Assembly: GCA_005884605.1 (NCBI GenBank)
Contig: VBBE01000123.1
Coordinates: 1-6,377 of the forward strand
Direction: 5' to 3'
Origin: Candidatus Bathyarchaeota archaeon
GTDB lineage: Archaea; Thermoproteota; Bathyarchaeia; 40CM-2-53-6
Length of the DNA: 6,377 bases
Shown: positions 1 to 4,787 of the stretch, piece after piece
Numbering within the stretch: position 1 is the stretch's first letter
Layout of the letters: each line of letters starts with the position of its first letter
Notes under the pieces: generated by a model
Told to the model about the DNA's origin: nothing
What the model saw: only the letters and a program-made list of their open reading frames with translations
Database searches by the model: none
Made by a program: the position numbers and the translations under genes

Positions 1-270
1 AATTATGACGTGCTGAGGATCTTCGAGCTTCGCTTTGACAAATGAGCCCGAGCCTATTGGGATCAGCATCTCAACGTTCTTTCCTGACTCCTTTGTCCCC
101 TCAAGGGTTTGCTTAGCGGTCTGCGTTTCGGAGAGGGCGCCTGTCACAATATCAAGTCTCGACGAGAGAACTCTGGCAGACCCTTCTAGCATTCTGATCT
201 CGACAAGCAGCTGGCGCATTTCCTCGTCTAGGTTTCGAGGGGCGGCCATCTGCCTCTTAGAACTCGCCAT
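1..270 (-). CDS. pfdA: Prefoldin subunit alpha (N-terminal part, cut by window edge)
   Basis: Alpha subunit of the hexameric archaeal prefoldin chaperone, which holds unfolded nascent chains in the cytosol and passes them to the thermosome. Ninety residues are visible and the frame is still open at base 1. The N-terminal half is a heptad-rich helix (about residues 13-60, with LDEEMRQLLVEIRMLEG at its start). It is followed by the family's beta-hairpin signature, EMLIPIGSGSFVKAKLEDP, the turn from coiled coil into the beta-barrel body. The ATG at 270 overlaps the TGA of the upstream L18Ae gene by one base (TGATG), which suggests translational coupling. A second in-frame ATG at 249 is possible but lacks that coupling. 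It is the last visible gene of the ribosomal string; in many archaea ftsY comes next, outside this window. Confidence 0.93.
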   Translation of the reverse strand, partial: MASSKRQMAAPRNLDEEMRQLLVEIRMLEGSARVLSSRLDIVTGALSETQTAKQTLEGTKESGKNVEMLIPIGSGSFVKAKLEDPQHVII

Positions 271-473
271 CAAGCCGCCTCGGGTCCTGTTAGTTCCTCA
301 ATCTGTTTGACTGTTATTTCGAACCTTCGTGCTTTGTGCCGACTTCCCATGTCAGAGTAGAGGTGTTGCAAAGCGTCTTCTTTCTTGACTGCTCTGATAT
401 CTTTTGTGAACGGGAGTTTGTCTCCGCCCTTTCGCAATTCACCTGTTATCTTGAATCGTCTTACCTGACTCAA
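270..473 (-). CDS. rpl18a: 50S ribosomal protein L18Ae / LX (L20a)
   Basis: Small archaeal large-subunit protein of 67 residues, within the usual size of the family. Visible family features are the opening RRFKITGEL strand, the central KEDALQHLYSDMGSRHKARR segment (helix followed by a basic loop that contacts rRNA) and the ITVKQIEEL C-terminal strand. The start is a TTG at 473. It is the only usable start, because an in-frame TAG lies 18 bases upstream and no ATG or GTG falls between. The gap to the preceding aIF6 gene is 51 bases, one of the longer gaps in this string, with an AT-rich stretch near 491-497 that could be a weak promoter. Its TGA overlaps the pfdA ATG. The aIF6-LX-prefoldin alpha order is a common archaeal arrangement. 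Confidence 0.93.
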   Translation of the reverse strand: MSQVRRFKITGELRKGGDKLPFTKDIRAVKKEDALQHLYSDMGSRHKARRFEITVKQIEELTGPEAA

Positions 474-524
474 CGTGGTAGCCGTGCCCTAGAATATCCG
501 AGTTCGCGAGTGGGCGGTACTTAA

Positions 525-1190
525 CTAATCCGTTTGGAAAGCGTTACTTAGAGTAATAAGCTCGGAGCCCAATGTGTGGGACCCCACTATTGCTCCTCTA
601 GAGTTGACTACCAGTCCGGCTTTGGGGTATGGGATCCCAGAATTTACTGTCCCTTTGGACACTGGAACGCCGAGAACATTTGAGATGGTCCTGCTCTCAT
701 TGTCAGTAATTATTGGATTCGCTAAGACCCCCTTGTTTGAGGCGGTTGCCAATGCGCCAACGTGTGGAAGTCCTCCTATTGTGGAAGGTCTGACAGGGAC
801 CTCTAGTGTTTCTTCGAGTGCAGTCACTGTACTGTGATTGAGTCGTGGATCGATTATTGCACCATGATCGTTGCAGAGTATTATGTTGCCCAGCGCGGTT
901 CGCTTCTCTCTTACGATCTCGATATGTGCTCCTGTCGAGCGGAGTTGCTTTAGTTCATCGTCCGTGGCAATATAGGGGACTAGGACAGCGTTGGAGTTAC
1001 CCGTGACATAGACTCCAACAAGTCTAGATTCTGCAATTCCAACGGAGCAGGGGTCTACGCCCAATACATCGTGGAAGCTACTTATCTTCTTGTGAGAAAT
1101 GCCGGCCGGCAATATCGCTATCTTATCATTCGCGAAAGAGAAAATCCCTACGTTCGGGTCTCCAAAGATATCAGAGAGAATGATGGGCAC
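525..1190 (-). CDS. eif6: Translation initiation factor aIF6 (ribosome anti-association factor)
   Basis: Archaeal homologue of eIF6, which binds the large subunit near L14/L24e and blocks premature joining to the small subunit. The 221-residue length is normal for the family. It shows the repeating strand-rich units of the pentein fold. Visible landmarks are the N-terminal GDPNVGIFSFANDKIAILP, VGVYVTGNSNAVLVP, GNIILCNDHGAIIDP and GLVVNSRGAIVGSHT; the recurrent small-residue/hydrophobic pattern followed by a turn marks the internal repeats. The start is a GTG at 1190, three bases after the L31e stop, with a purine-rich GAGGGA about a dozen bases upstream. Translation is probably coupled to rpl31e. 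No key region appears missing. Confidence 0.96.
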   Translation of the reverse strand: MPIILSDIFGDPNVGIFSFANDKIAILPAGISHKKISSFHDVLGVDPCSVGIAESRLVGVYVTGNSNAVLVPYIATDDELKQLRSTGAHIEIVREKRTALGNIILCNDHGAIIDPRLNHSTVTALEETLEVPVRPSTIGGLPHVGALATASNKGVLANPIITDNESRTISNVLGVPVSKGTVNSGIPYPKAGLVVNSRGAIVGSHTLGSELITLSNAFQTD

Positions 1191-1193
1191 TAT

Positions 1194-1652
1194 TCACTTT
1201 CCCTCACCGGGAAACACGATAACTTTGCCTTCCTTGTCTTTGACAACGCGGATCCTAATCTTCCGAGGTGGTTTGCTAATTCCTCTATTCCAGAGAAGAC
1301 TGTTTGTCTCTTCGCTTAACGAGACGTTATCGGTTTTCATTCTCTGGGCCGCGTATTGTCTAACGTATCTCACCGCTCTGGGTGTTCGTTTCTCTCTCGG
1401 AGCTGTCCAAATACGCCTTAGATTGAGGTCGTAGAATTTCTCTTCGACGATTTCTATCTCCTCTTCTTCCTCAGCTTCTTCAACTCCTGGAGCCTCTGGT
1501 GTTTCGGGCGTTTTCGGCTCTGATTCTAGCCCTACCTTTTCTTCCTCTGCGGATTCCGCCTTTTCGTCCTCGGGCTTAGCGATTTCGGTCTCCTTCGATA
1601 GTTCTATGTCGGCGTCCTCTTCAAGCGCGACTTTTTTTCCTGTCATCCACAT
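1194..1652 (-). CDS. rpl31e: 50S ribosomal protein L31e with long acidic N-terminal extension
   Basis: Residues 71-152 are a complete L31e: EKFYDLNLRRIW, KRTPRAVRYVRQYAAQRMK, the NSLLWNRGISKPPRKIRIRV segment and a short basic tail. L31e sits near the exit of the peptide tunnel on the large subunit. The protein is 152 residues, whereas archaeal L31e is usually about 80-100. The extra 70 residues are low-complexity, rich in Glu, Pro, Ala and Ser, and end in a run of about eight acidic residues. The ATG at 1652 overlaps the L39e TAA by one base (TAATG), which fixes the start at the far N-terminus. I see no in-frame ATG, GTG or TTG just before the core, so the extension is probably translated. 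Its function is unknown; it could be disordered or interact with basic partners. Confidence 0.94.
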   Translation of the reverse strand: MWMTGKKVALEEDADIELSKETEIAKPEDEKAESAEEEKVGLESEPKTPETPEAPGVEEAEEEEEIEIVEEKFYDLNLRRIWTAPREKRTPRAVRYVRQYAAQRMKTDNVSLSEETNSLLWNRGISKPPRKIRIRVVKDKEGKVIVFPGEGK

Positions 1653-1807
1653 TACACTTTGATCTTCGTTTCTCGCCAGTGTCGCTGCTTCGGGTTTCTC
1701 TTGACTTTGCCCTCAGTCTTTGCTACCACCCAAGAGGGAACTGCTTGGGCCTGTTTCAGAGCATGCGATAGATGCTTCTTCTTTCCCGAGGGTTTGTGGC
1801 GGGCCAT
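1652..1807 (-). CDS. rpl39e: 50S ribosomal protein L39e
   Basis: A 51-residue, very basic protein beginning MARHKPSGKKKHLSHALKQ, continuing VPSWVVAKTEG and ending in NPKQRHWRETKIKV. This matches L39e over its full length, including the near-invariant W-V-x-x-K-T and N-P-x-x-R-H-W-R motifs. L39e lies in the lower wall of the nascent-peptide tunnel in archaea and eukaryotes, a position taken by part of bacterial uL23. The ATG at 1807 follows directly on the PDCD5 TAG stop (no spacer), and its TAA overlaps the L31e ATG by one base. Translation of the three genes is therefore probably coupled. It is complete and of normal length (usual size about 50 residues). Confidence 0.97.
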   Translation of the reverse strand: MARHKPSGKKKHLSHALKQAQAVPSWVVAKTEGKVKRNPKQRHWRETKIKV

Positions 1808-2152
1808 CTATGCTCTCCTGATTTTGATCTCTTTTTTCTGTGATTGTAATTGGACCAGTGTTTTCTTCAGTTGTTCATCGGTTATCTGTGTTTGAAGCCT
1901 CCCTGATTGGGCAAGTTGAATTAGTTGCATTTCCAATTCCTCAGCGAACTCTGGTTTCACCATTCGAATATTGGCAAGCCGCTCCCTTGCCTCTGGCGTG
2001 AGAATTTGGCGAATGATTGATTGTTTCTGACGCTCCACTTGTTGCTGGGCCTGTGAACGGCGTTGTTCGTCGTAGGTTGACCTTTGCATCTCGGCCATTC
2101 TTCGTCGACGTAATGCTTCAAGCTCTTCGTCCGTGTAGTCTCCATTAGACAT
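1808..2152 (-). CDS. DNA-binding protein of the PDCD5/TFAR19 family
   Basis: Archaeal homologue of eukaryotic PDCD5, a small three-helix-bundle protein that binds double-stranded DNA in vitro; its cellular role in archaea is unsettled. The 114-residue length is typical. Residues 1-25 form an acidic then basic N-terminal helix ([17 protein letters not shown]). A flexible Gln-rich linker follows (about 26-42), then the core: [54 protein letters not shown] and a basic tail KKEIKIRRA. It sits between S19e and L39e, its usual conserved place in archaea, suggesting a link to translation or ribosome assembly. The ATG at 2152 overlaps a TAA in another frame that may be the original S19e stop. A second, diverged relative lies at 3657-4043. 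Confidence 0.94.
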   Translation of the reverse strand: MSNGDYTDEELEALRRRRMAEMQRSTYDEQRRSQAQQQVERQKQSIIRQILTPEARERLANIRMVKPEFAEELEMQLIQLAQSGRLQTQITDEQLKKTLVQLQSQKKEIKIRRA

Positions 2153-2159
2153 TACTTGG

Positions 2160-2173
2160 GGCCTCTTGAGGCC
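2160..2173. repeat. 14-bp perfect palindrome just upstream of PDCD5
   Basis: GGCCTC-TT-GAGGCC: 6-base arms around a 2-base centre, lying between the early S19e stop (2180) and the PDCD5 start (2152). In the mRNA it could form a short G+C hairpin close to the PDCD5 start codon, or act as a protein-binding dyad. It may equally be chance within what was once S19e coding sequence. Confidence 0.5.
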
Positions 2174-2179
2174 GGGCTT

Positions 2180-2443
2180 TCAACGGTTTCCGTGACTAAC
2201 TCGTCCTCCATACTGGACTCGCAACCGAGACACTCCAACGGGCCCTCGGACATACATTTTTCGGAGAAGCGAAGCACATCTGAAGTACCACCAATCCGGG
2301 TTCTGGGGAGGCCTCTCCTTGTGAGCGCCCGTCTTCGCGAATTCCGTCCAAGGAGGTGGAGTGATGTCACTCACACTTTCTTTCAGATGCTTGGCTAACC
2401 TGTTGATAAATTCCTCGGCAGGGACCTCGAAAACTGTGGGCAA
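2180..2443 (-). CDS. rps19e: 30S ribosomal protein S19e, C-terminal half missing
   Basis: The 87 residues match the first half of archaeal S19e closely: MPTVFEVPAEEFINRLA, TPPPWTEFAKTGAHKERPP, NPDWWYFRCASLLRKMYV and GPVGVSRLRVQYGGR. S19e is needed for small-subunit head maturation. The family is usually about 135-155 residues. After YGGR the expected winged-helix half (RPEHF-like segment, recognition helix, LLDxLAxE tail) is absent: the frame closes at a TGA 27 bases before PDCD5. The next frame stays open to a TAA overlapping the PDCD5 ATG, and its end ([17 protein letters not shown]) weakly resembles an S19e C-terminus. A deletion of about 150 bases that also shifts frame would explain both facts. 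The start is a TTG at 2443, the only start codon in frame after the rnp4 stop. This is a true truncation, a gene lesion or an assembly error. Confidence 0.85.
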   Translation of the reverse strand: MPTVFEVPAEEFINRLAKHLKESVSDITPPPWTEFAKTGAHKERPPQNPDWWYFRCASLLRKMYVRGPVGVSRLRVQYGGRVSHGNR

Positions 2444-2498
2444 TTCTGGTAATGTCCTCAGCGATTCTGGGTTTTCGTCGGGAAGGCGAGGGCGGCGT

Positions 2499-2506
2499 AA
2501 TATAAG
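2499..2506 (-). promoter_or_regulatory. Candidate TATA box for the rps19e-to-pfdA genes
   Basis: On the minus strand the sequence reads TTATATTA, close to the archaeal box A consensus. It lies in the 66-base gap between rnp4 and rps19e. With the usual spacing of about 26 bases from box centre to start site, transcription would begin near 2475 and leave a leader of about 30 bases before the TTG at 2443. It could drive the ribosomal genes independently of rnp4. The upstream BRE is not convincing. Confidence 0.4.
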
Positions 2507-2509
2507 GCT

Positions 2510-2878
2510 TCATCGAAGAGTACGCGAGTTTGCTGGTTTTCTATACGGATATCTTCGAATTGCGCCACAGCGAAGACATGAGATGATGATTCTTGAATTG
2601 GCGGGACGAAGTCTGATTCGCGCGTTCTTCCCGGGAACTAAGGGCTGGCCGCAGTTCTTGCAAAGATAACGTTTTTTCTCTTGTGGAATCCTAACCTTCG
2701 TCCGCTTCGAAATCTTCTTGGCGAGTCCAGTATACCTCTTGGACAACCGAACATTCTGAGGAAGAATCTGCTCAGCTTGGTGGAGAAGGATTTCTATGCG
2801 TTCACGCGCCACGTTTGCAACCGCTGATCGCATCTTTCCGTAGTTTCGTCTCATGGGCCTATTTCCCATGAAACTCAT
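2510..2878 (-). CDS. rnp4: Ribonuclease P protein component 4 (Rpp21/Rpr2 family)
   Basis: Protein subunit of archaeal RNase P, which pairs with Rpp29 on the specificity domain of the RNA and helps 5' maturation of tRNA. The 122 residues contain two N-terminal helices (ARERIEILLHQAEQIL and RLSKRYTGLAKKISKRTKVRIP). A zinc ribbon follows with all four ligands: C73-x2-C76 (CKNCG) and C101-x2-C104 (CLRCG). Between them lies the basic strand PGKNARIRLR. The overall basic charge suits RNA binding. The start is an ATG at 2878; Met4 (2869) and Met9 (2854) are alternatives, and a 7-bp inverted repeat covers them. The gene is divergent from nep1 with only 33 bases between starts, so the two promoters must overlap each other's coding region. 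Confidence 0.95.
   Translation of the reverse strand: MSFMGNRPMRRNYGKMRSAVANVARERIEILLHQAEQILPQNVRLSKRYTGLAKKISKRTKVRIPQEKKRYLCKNCGQPLVPGKNARIRLRPANSRIIISCLRCGAIRRYPYRKPANSRTLR
2851..2871. repeat. Inverted repeat inside the 5' end of rnp4
   Basis: TCATGGG, a 7-base spacer, then CCCATGA: perfect 7-base arms. It covers codons 3-9 of rnp4 and places Met4 and Met9 in the two arms. In mRNA it would be a stem-loop a few bases after the start codon, so it could affect start choice. It may be a by-product of two nearby ATG-Gly/Pro codon contexts. Confidence 0.4.
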
Positions 2879-2911
2879 AACCTGGCCTAGCCACCGTCTG
2901 ATTGGTCTGCA

Positions 2912-3586
2912 TTGGTCCTATCACTAATCCTCGCAGAGTCATCGATAGAGCTTGTGCCTAATGAACTGGTCCACCACCCTGCGATATTGAAATGGGCGCG
3001 AAAGAAGAGAAAGGACCCTCATACGCTCATTTTGGACCAGACCTATCATCACTCGGCCATCCTCAGGCTGGGACCGCGTGAAACTGCGAGAGGACGTCCA
3101 GACATCCCCCATCTCTCATTGCTACTCGCGCTTGGTTCACCACTCAACCTGACAGGGGGACTGAAATGCTACGTGCATACGAGAGATAACAATATCATTA
3201 GAGTCAATTCGAGGGCAAGACTGCCAAGAAATACTGACCGGTTCACTTCGTTGCTCGAACAACTCTATCAAGAAAAGATCGTTCCTCCAACTGGACCCCC
3301 GCTTCTATCAATCAAACCAGGGTCCATTGGAAATTTGGTCGACGAAATATCAGGACAAGTTATTGCACTCACAACAACGGGGCTTCCCAAAAGTATGGGC
3401 CAAATCGCTTCGAGATTGGTTAAGCATCGCAACCCCGTATTGTTGGTAGGAGGGTTTCCAAGGGGACATTTTTCCAAAGAAACACTCTCCAAAGCCAAGG
3501 AATCCTACCGAATTCACAATCAGCACCTGGACGCTTGGACAGTTGTCGCGAGAGCTATCTACGACTACGAGAGAGCGATTGCGTAG
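2912..3586 (+). CDS. nep1: rRNA small-subunit pseudouridine N1-methyltransferase Nep1 (EMG1)
   Basis: SPOUT-class, S-adenosylmethionine-dependent enzyme that methylates N1 of a pseudouridine in the helix 35 region of 16S rRNA and aids small-subunit assembly. The 224-residue length is normal. Recognisable blocks, in order: LSLILAESSIELVP (3-16), DQTYHH (42-47), GRPDIPH (61-67), ALGSPLN (73-79), IRVNSRARLPRNTDRF (about 96-111, rRNA contact region), SIKPGSIGNLVD (about 133-144), GGFPRGHF (180-187, cofactor-binding knot) and LDAWTVVARAIYDYE (206-220). The start is a TTG at 2912; an in-frame TAG lies 24 bases upstream and no other start codon fits, and the protein begins exactly where the family does. 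It heads a plus-strand group with a PDCD5-like gene 70 bases downstream. Confidence 0.96.
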   Translation: MVLSLILAESSIELVPNELVHHPAILKWARKKRKDPHTLILDQTYHHSAILRLGPRETARGRPDIPHLSLLLALGSPLNLTGGLKCYVHTRDNNIIRVNSRARLPRNTDRFTSLLEQLYQEKIVPPTGPPLLSIKPGSIGNLVDEISGQVIALTTTGLPKSMGQIASRLVKHRNPVLLVGGFPRGHFSKETLSKAKESYRIHNQHLDAWTVVARAIYDYERAIA

Positions 3587-3656
3587 GAGAACCTCATTCC
3601 AGAAACTAGCCTTATGTAGACCAGGCCGGAATTTCTTCCTTGAATGATCTAGACTA

Positions 3657-4043
3657 ATGTCCTCCGACTTGGAACTTCAGAGACAAAAGCGAGCTCTGGA
3701 ACTCCGCCGGAGGATGCTACAAGCGCAGGCCAAAATGGTTGCAGTTCCACAACCTAAGCCAGCGGAACCTCCTCGGGACGTTGTCCGGAAACTCTTGGCT
3801 GGCAGGGGACAAGAAGTGATGGAAACTGCACGAAGATACTACCCTGCTGAAATTGAACGATTGGAGTCAAGTATCGCCGCCCTTGTTGCCGAAGGAAGAC
3901 TGAAGGGGCCCATCTCGGGAGAAGAATTGTATGCTTTCCTCCGACGGCTCGGGCTTGCGTTCAGCATGGACGTAAAGATCCGAATAAAAGAACACGGCGA
4001 GCTCAAGAGTATCGAAGAAAAACTTCGAAAATCGTCTAGTTAG
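3657..4043 (+). CDS. Divergent PDCD5/TFAR19-like small protein
   Basis: A 128-residue charged, helical protein that I read as a diverged paralogue of the PDCD5 gene at 1808-2152. By-eye alignment: the N-terminal LELQRQKRALELRRRMLQAQ corresponds to the [15 protein letters not shown] helix. Then VVRKLLAGRGQEVMETARRY matches [36 protein letters not shown] matches [28 protein letters not shown] matches [14 protein letters not shown], and DVKIRI matches EIKIRR. Motif order and spacing agree throughout. It differs by a Pro-rich linker (about residues 29-39) and an extra C-terminal helix (GELKSIEEKLRKSSS). The ATG at 3657 is the only good start. It lies 70 bases after nep1, so co-transcription is plausible. 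A DNA- or RNA-binding role is inferred only from the family. Confidence 0.75.
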   Translation: MSSDLELQRQKRALELRRRMLQAQAKMVAVPQPKPAEPPRDVVRKLLAGRGQEVMETARRYYPAEIERLESSIAALVAEGRLKGPISGEELYAFLRRLGLAFSMDVKIRIKEHGELKSIEEKLRKSSS

Positions 4044-4074
4044 CCGCTATCTCGCGACTCTTCACGGAATCTTC

Positions 4075-4087
4075 GTGGACAGTCCAC
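4075..4087. repeat. Short dyad GTGGAC-A-GTCCAC
   Basis: Perfect 6-base arms around one base, in the 102-base gap between the PDCD5-like gene and the TPR/zinc gene, about 60-70 bases before the latter's ATG. It could be a binding site for a dimeric regulator. A small coding possibility and a T-run follow it. Evidence is symmetry alone. Confidence 0.3.
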
Positions 4088-4107
4088 AGGGGCCGTAGTA
4101 CTCTAGC

Positions 4108-4146
4108 ATGAGTAAGGTGGGCACGGAAGACATTTTTTCGTTCTGA
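4108..4146 (+). other. Possible 12-codon leader ORF overlapping the TPR gene start
   Basis: ATG at 4108 followed by 11 sense codons (peptide MSKVGTEDIFSF) and a TGA whose last base is the A of the ATG at 4146. The TGATG overlap repeats the coupling style seen in the minus-strand genes. No homology can be claimed for so short a peptide. It may be chance, a leader, or the true N-terminus separated by an error. Confidence 0.25.
4133..4138 (+). terminator. T-run, possible terminator after the PDCD5-like gene
   Basis: Six consecutive T residues about 90 bases past the PDCD5-like stop and just before the TPR gene start. Archaeal RNA polymerase often terminates at oligo-T tracts without a strong hairpin. 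The tract is short and the placement is only suggestive. Confidence 0.25.
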
Positions 4147-4787
4147 TGGTCATAAAGAACCGTTCAGCTTTGGCAGCACCTGCAGGCGCCTTCAACGTCC
4201 CTCTGAAGTGCACCCCGGAAGAAACCAAGCATTTTGTTGAGCCAGCTATGAAAGAAGCTGAAAGCTCCAACTTCGCAGGAGCATTGGAAGTAGTTAACGA
4301 TGGTTTGAATGCTCATCCCGCATCTGAGGGGCTTCTATTTCTTCGATCTTACTTTTGCTACAAGATTGCAGATAGTATTAGCAGTGAGCTTAGCACGTTG
4401 CCACGACCAATTCAGCCTCTCGGAGAGGGTGTGCTGATGGTTGATGGCGCCATGACGAACCAGATGCTCGGGCGGTTCCAAGAGATAGTCAAGGTTCTAG
4501 GGGACGCTGAGGAGGCGATAAACGAGATACTGCAGGTGAATCCGCGTAACAACGAGGTTACTGCGTTTAGATCCTATATTGATAGCAAGTTGCAGAAGCT
4601 GGGGCAGGAATCGGAAAATATGCGGATGACTTTCACAAACACCCCTAACATCGCAGGCAATTTCTGTGTGGGATGCAGGAAGAATATTTCATTCGACACA
4701 CAAACGGTGGTCTTTCGGAAAACCTCTTCTACGCAACTGGAAGTCTGGCATCTCCCCTGTTTCAAGCAGCTGGGCAACAAGAACTAG
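4146..4787 (+). CDS. TPR-like protein with C-terminal LIM/PARP-type zinc-binding motif
   Basis: I do not recognise a named family. The 213 residues fall into two parts. Residues 25-155 are helical with TPR character (EPAMKEAESSNFAGALEVVNDG, then a predicted pair around LGDAEEAINEILQVNPRNNEV, where the L-x-x-NP-x-N ending is TPR-typical). Residues 171-206 hold C174-x2-C177, a hydrophobic strand region and W201-H202-x2-C205-F206. The C-x2-C...WH-x2-CF spacing resembles a PARP-type zinc finger or half a LIM domain; the second LIM half is missing. It could bind one zinc and act in protein or nucleic-acid contacts. There is no signal peptide or membrane segment. The start is an ATG at 4146, and the stop overlaps the ygfZ-like stop on the other strand by four bases. 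Confidence 0.8.
   Translation: MVIKNRSALAAPAGAFNVPLKCTPEETKHFVEPAMKEAESSNFAGALEVVNDGLNAHPASEGLLFLRSYFCYKIADSISSELSTLPRPIQPLGEGVLMVDGAMTNQMLGRFQEIVKVLGDAEEAINEILQVNPRNNEVTAFRSYIDSKLQKLGQESENMRMTFTNTPNIAGNFCVGCRKNISFDTQTVVFRKTSSTQLEVWHLPCFKQLGNKN

Noticed and set aside
35..310. Plus-strand open frame of 91 codons
   Set aside because: It lies antisense to pfdA, whose minus-strand product has a clear family signature; the plus-strand translation has no recognisable motif.
574..837. Plus-strand open frame across aIF6
   Set aside because: Antisense shadow of a well-supported aIF6 gene.
1071..1434. Two plus-strand open frames over the aIF6/L31e junction
   Set aside because: Both are antisense to conserved coding sequence and show no family features.
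1659..1895. Plus-strand frame with a hydrophobic, Cys/Phe-rich product
   Set aside because: It is the antisense of L39e and the PDCD5 tail; the hydrophobicity comes from complementing Lys/Arg-rich codons.
1957..2145. Second minus-strand frame inside PDCD5
   Set aside because: Out-of-frame shadow of PDCD5 with no family match.
2152..2370. Minus-strand 72-codon frame overlapping S19e and ending at the PDCD5 start
   Set aside because: Most of it is an out-of-frame shadow of S19e. Only its last 17 or so residues may be a relic of the S19e C-terminus, so I do not call it a gene.
2367..2513. Minus-strand frame starting with an ATGA overlap at the rnp4 stop (begins MKPYITPPSPSRRKPRIAED)
   Set aside because: It runs out of frame into the well-conserved S19e N-terminus and has no recognisable motif; 48 codons can be open by chance.
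2361..2669. Plus-strand 102-codon frame
   Set aside because: Antisense to the S19e start and the rnp4 zinc ribbon, both of which are strongly supported.
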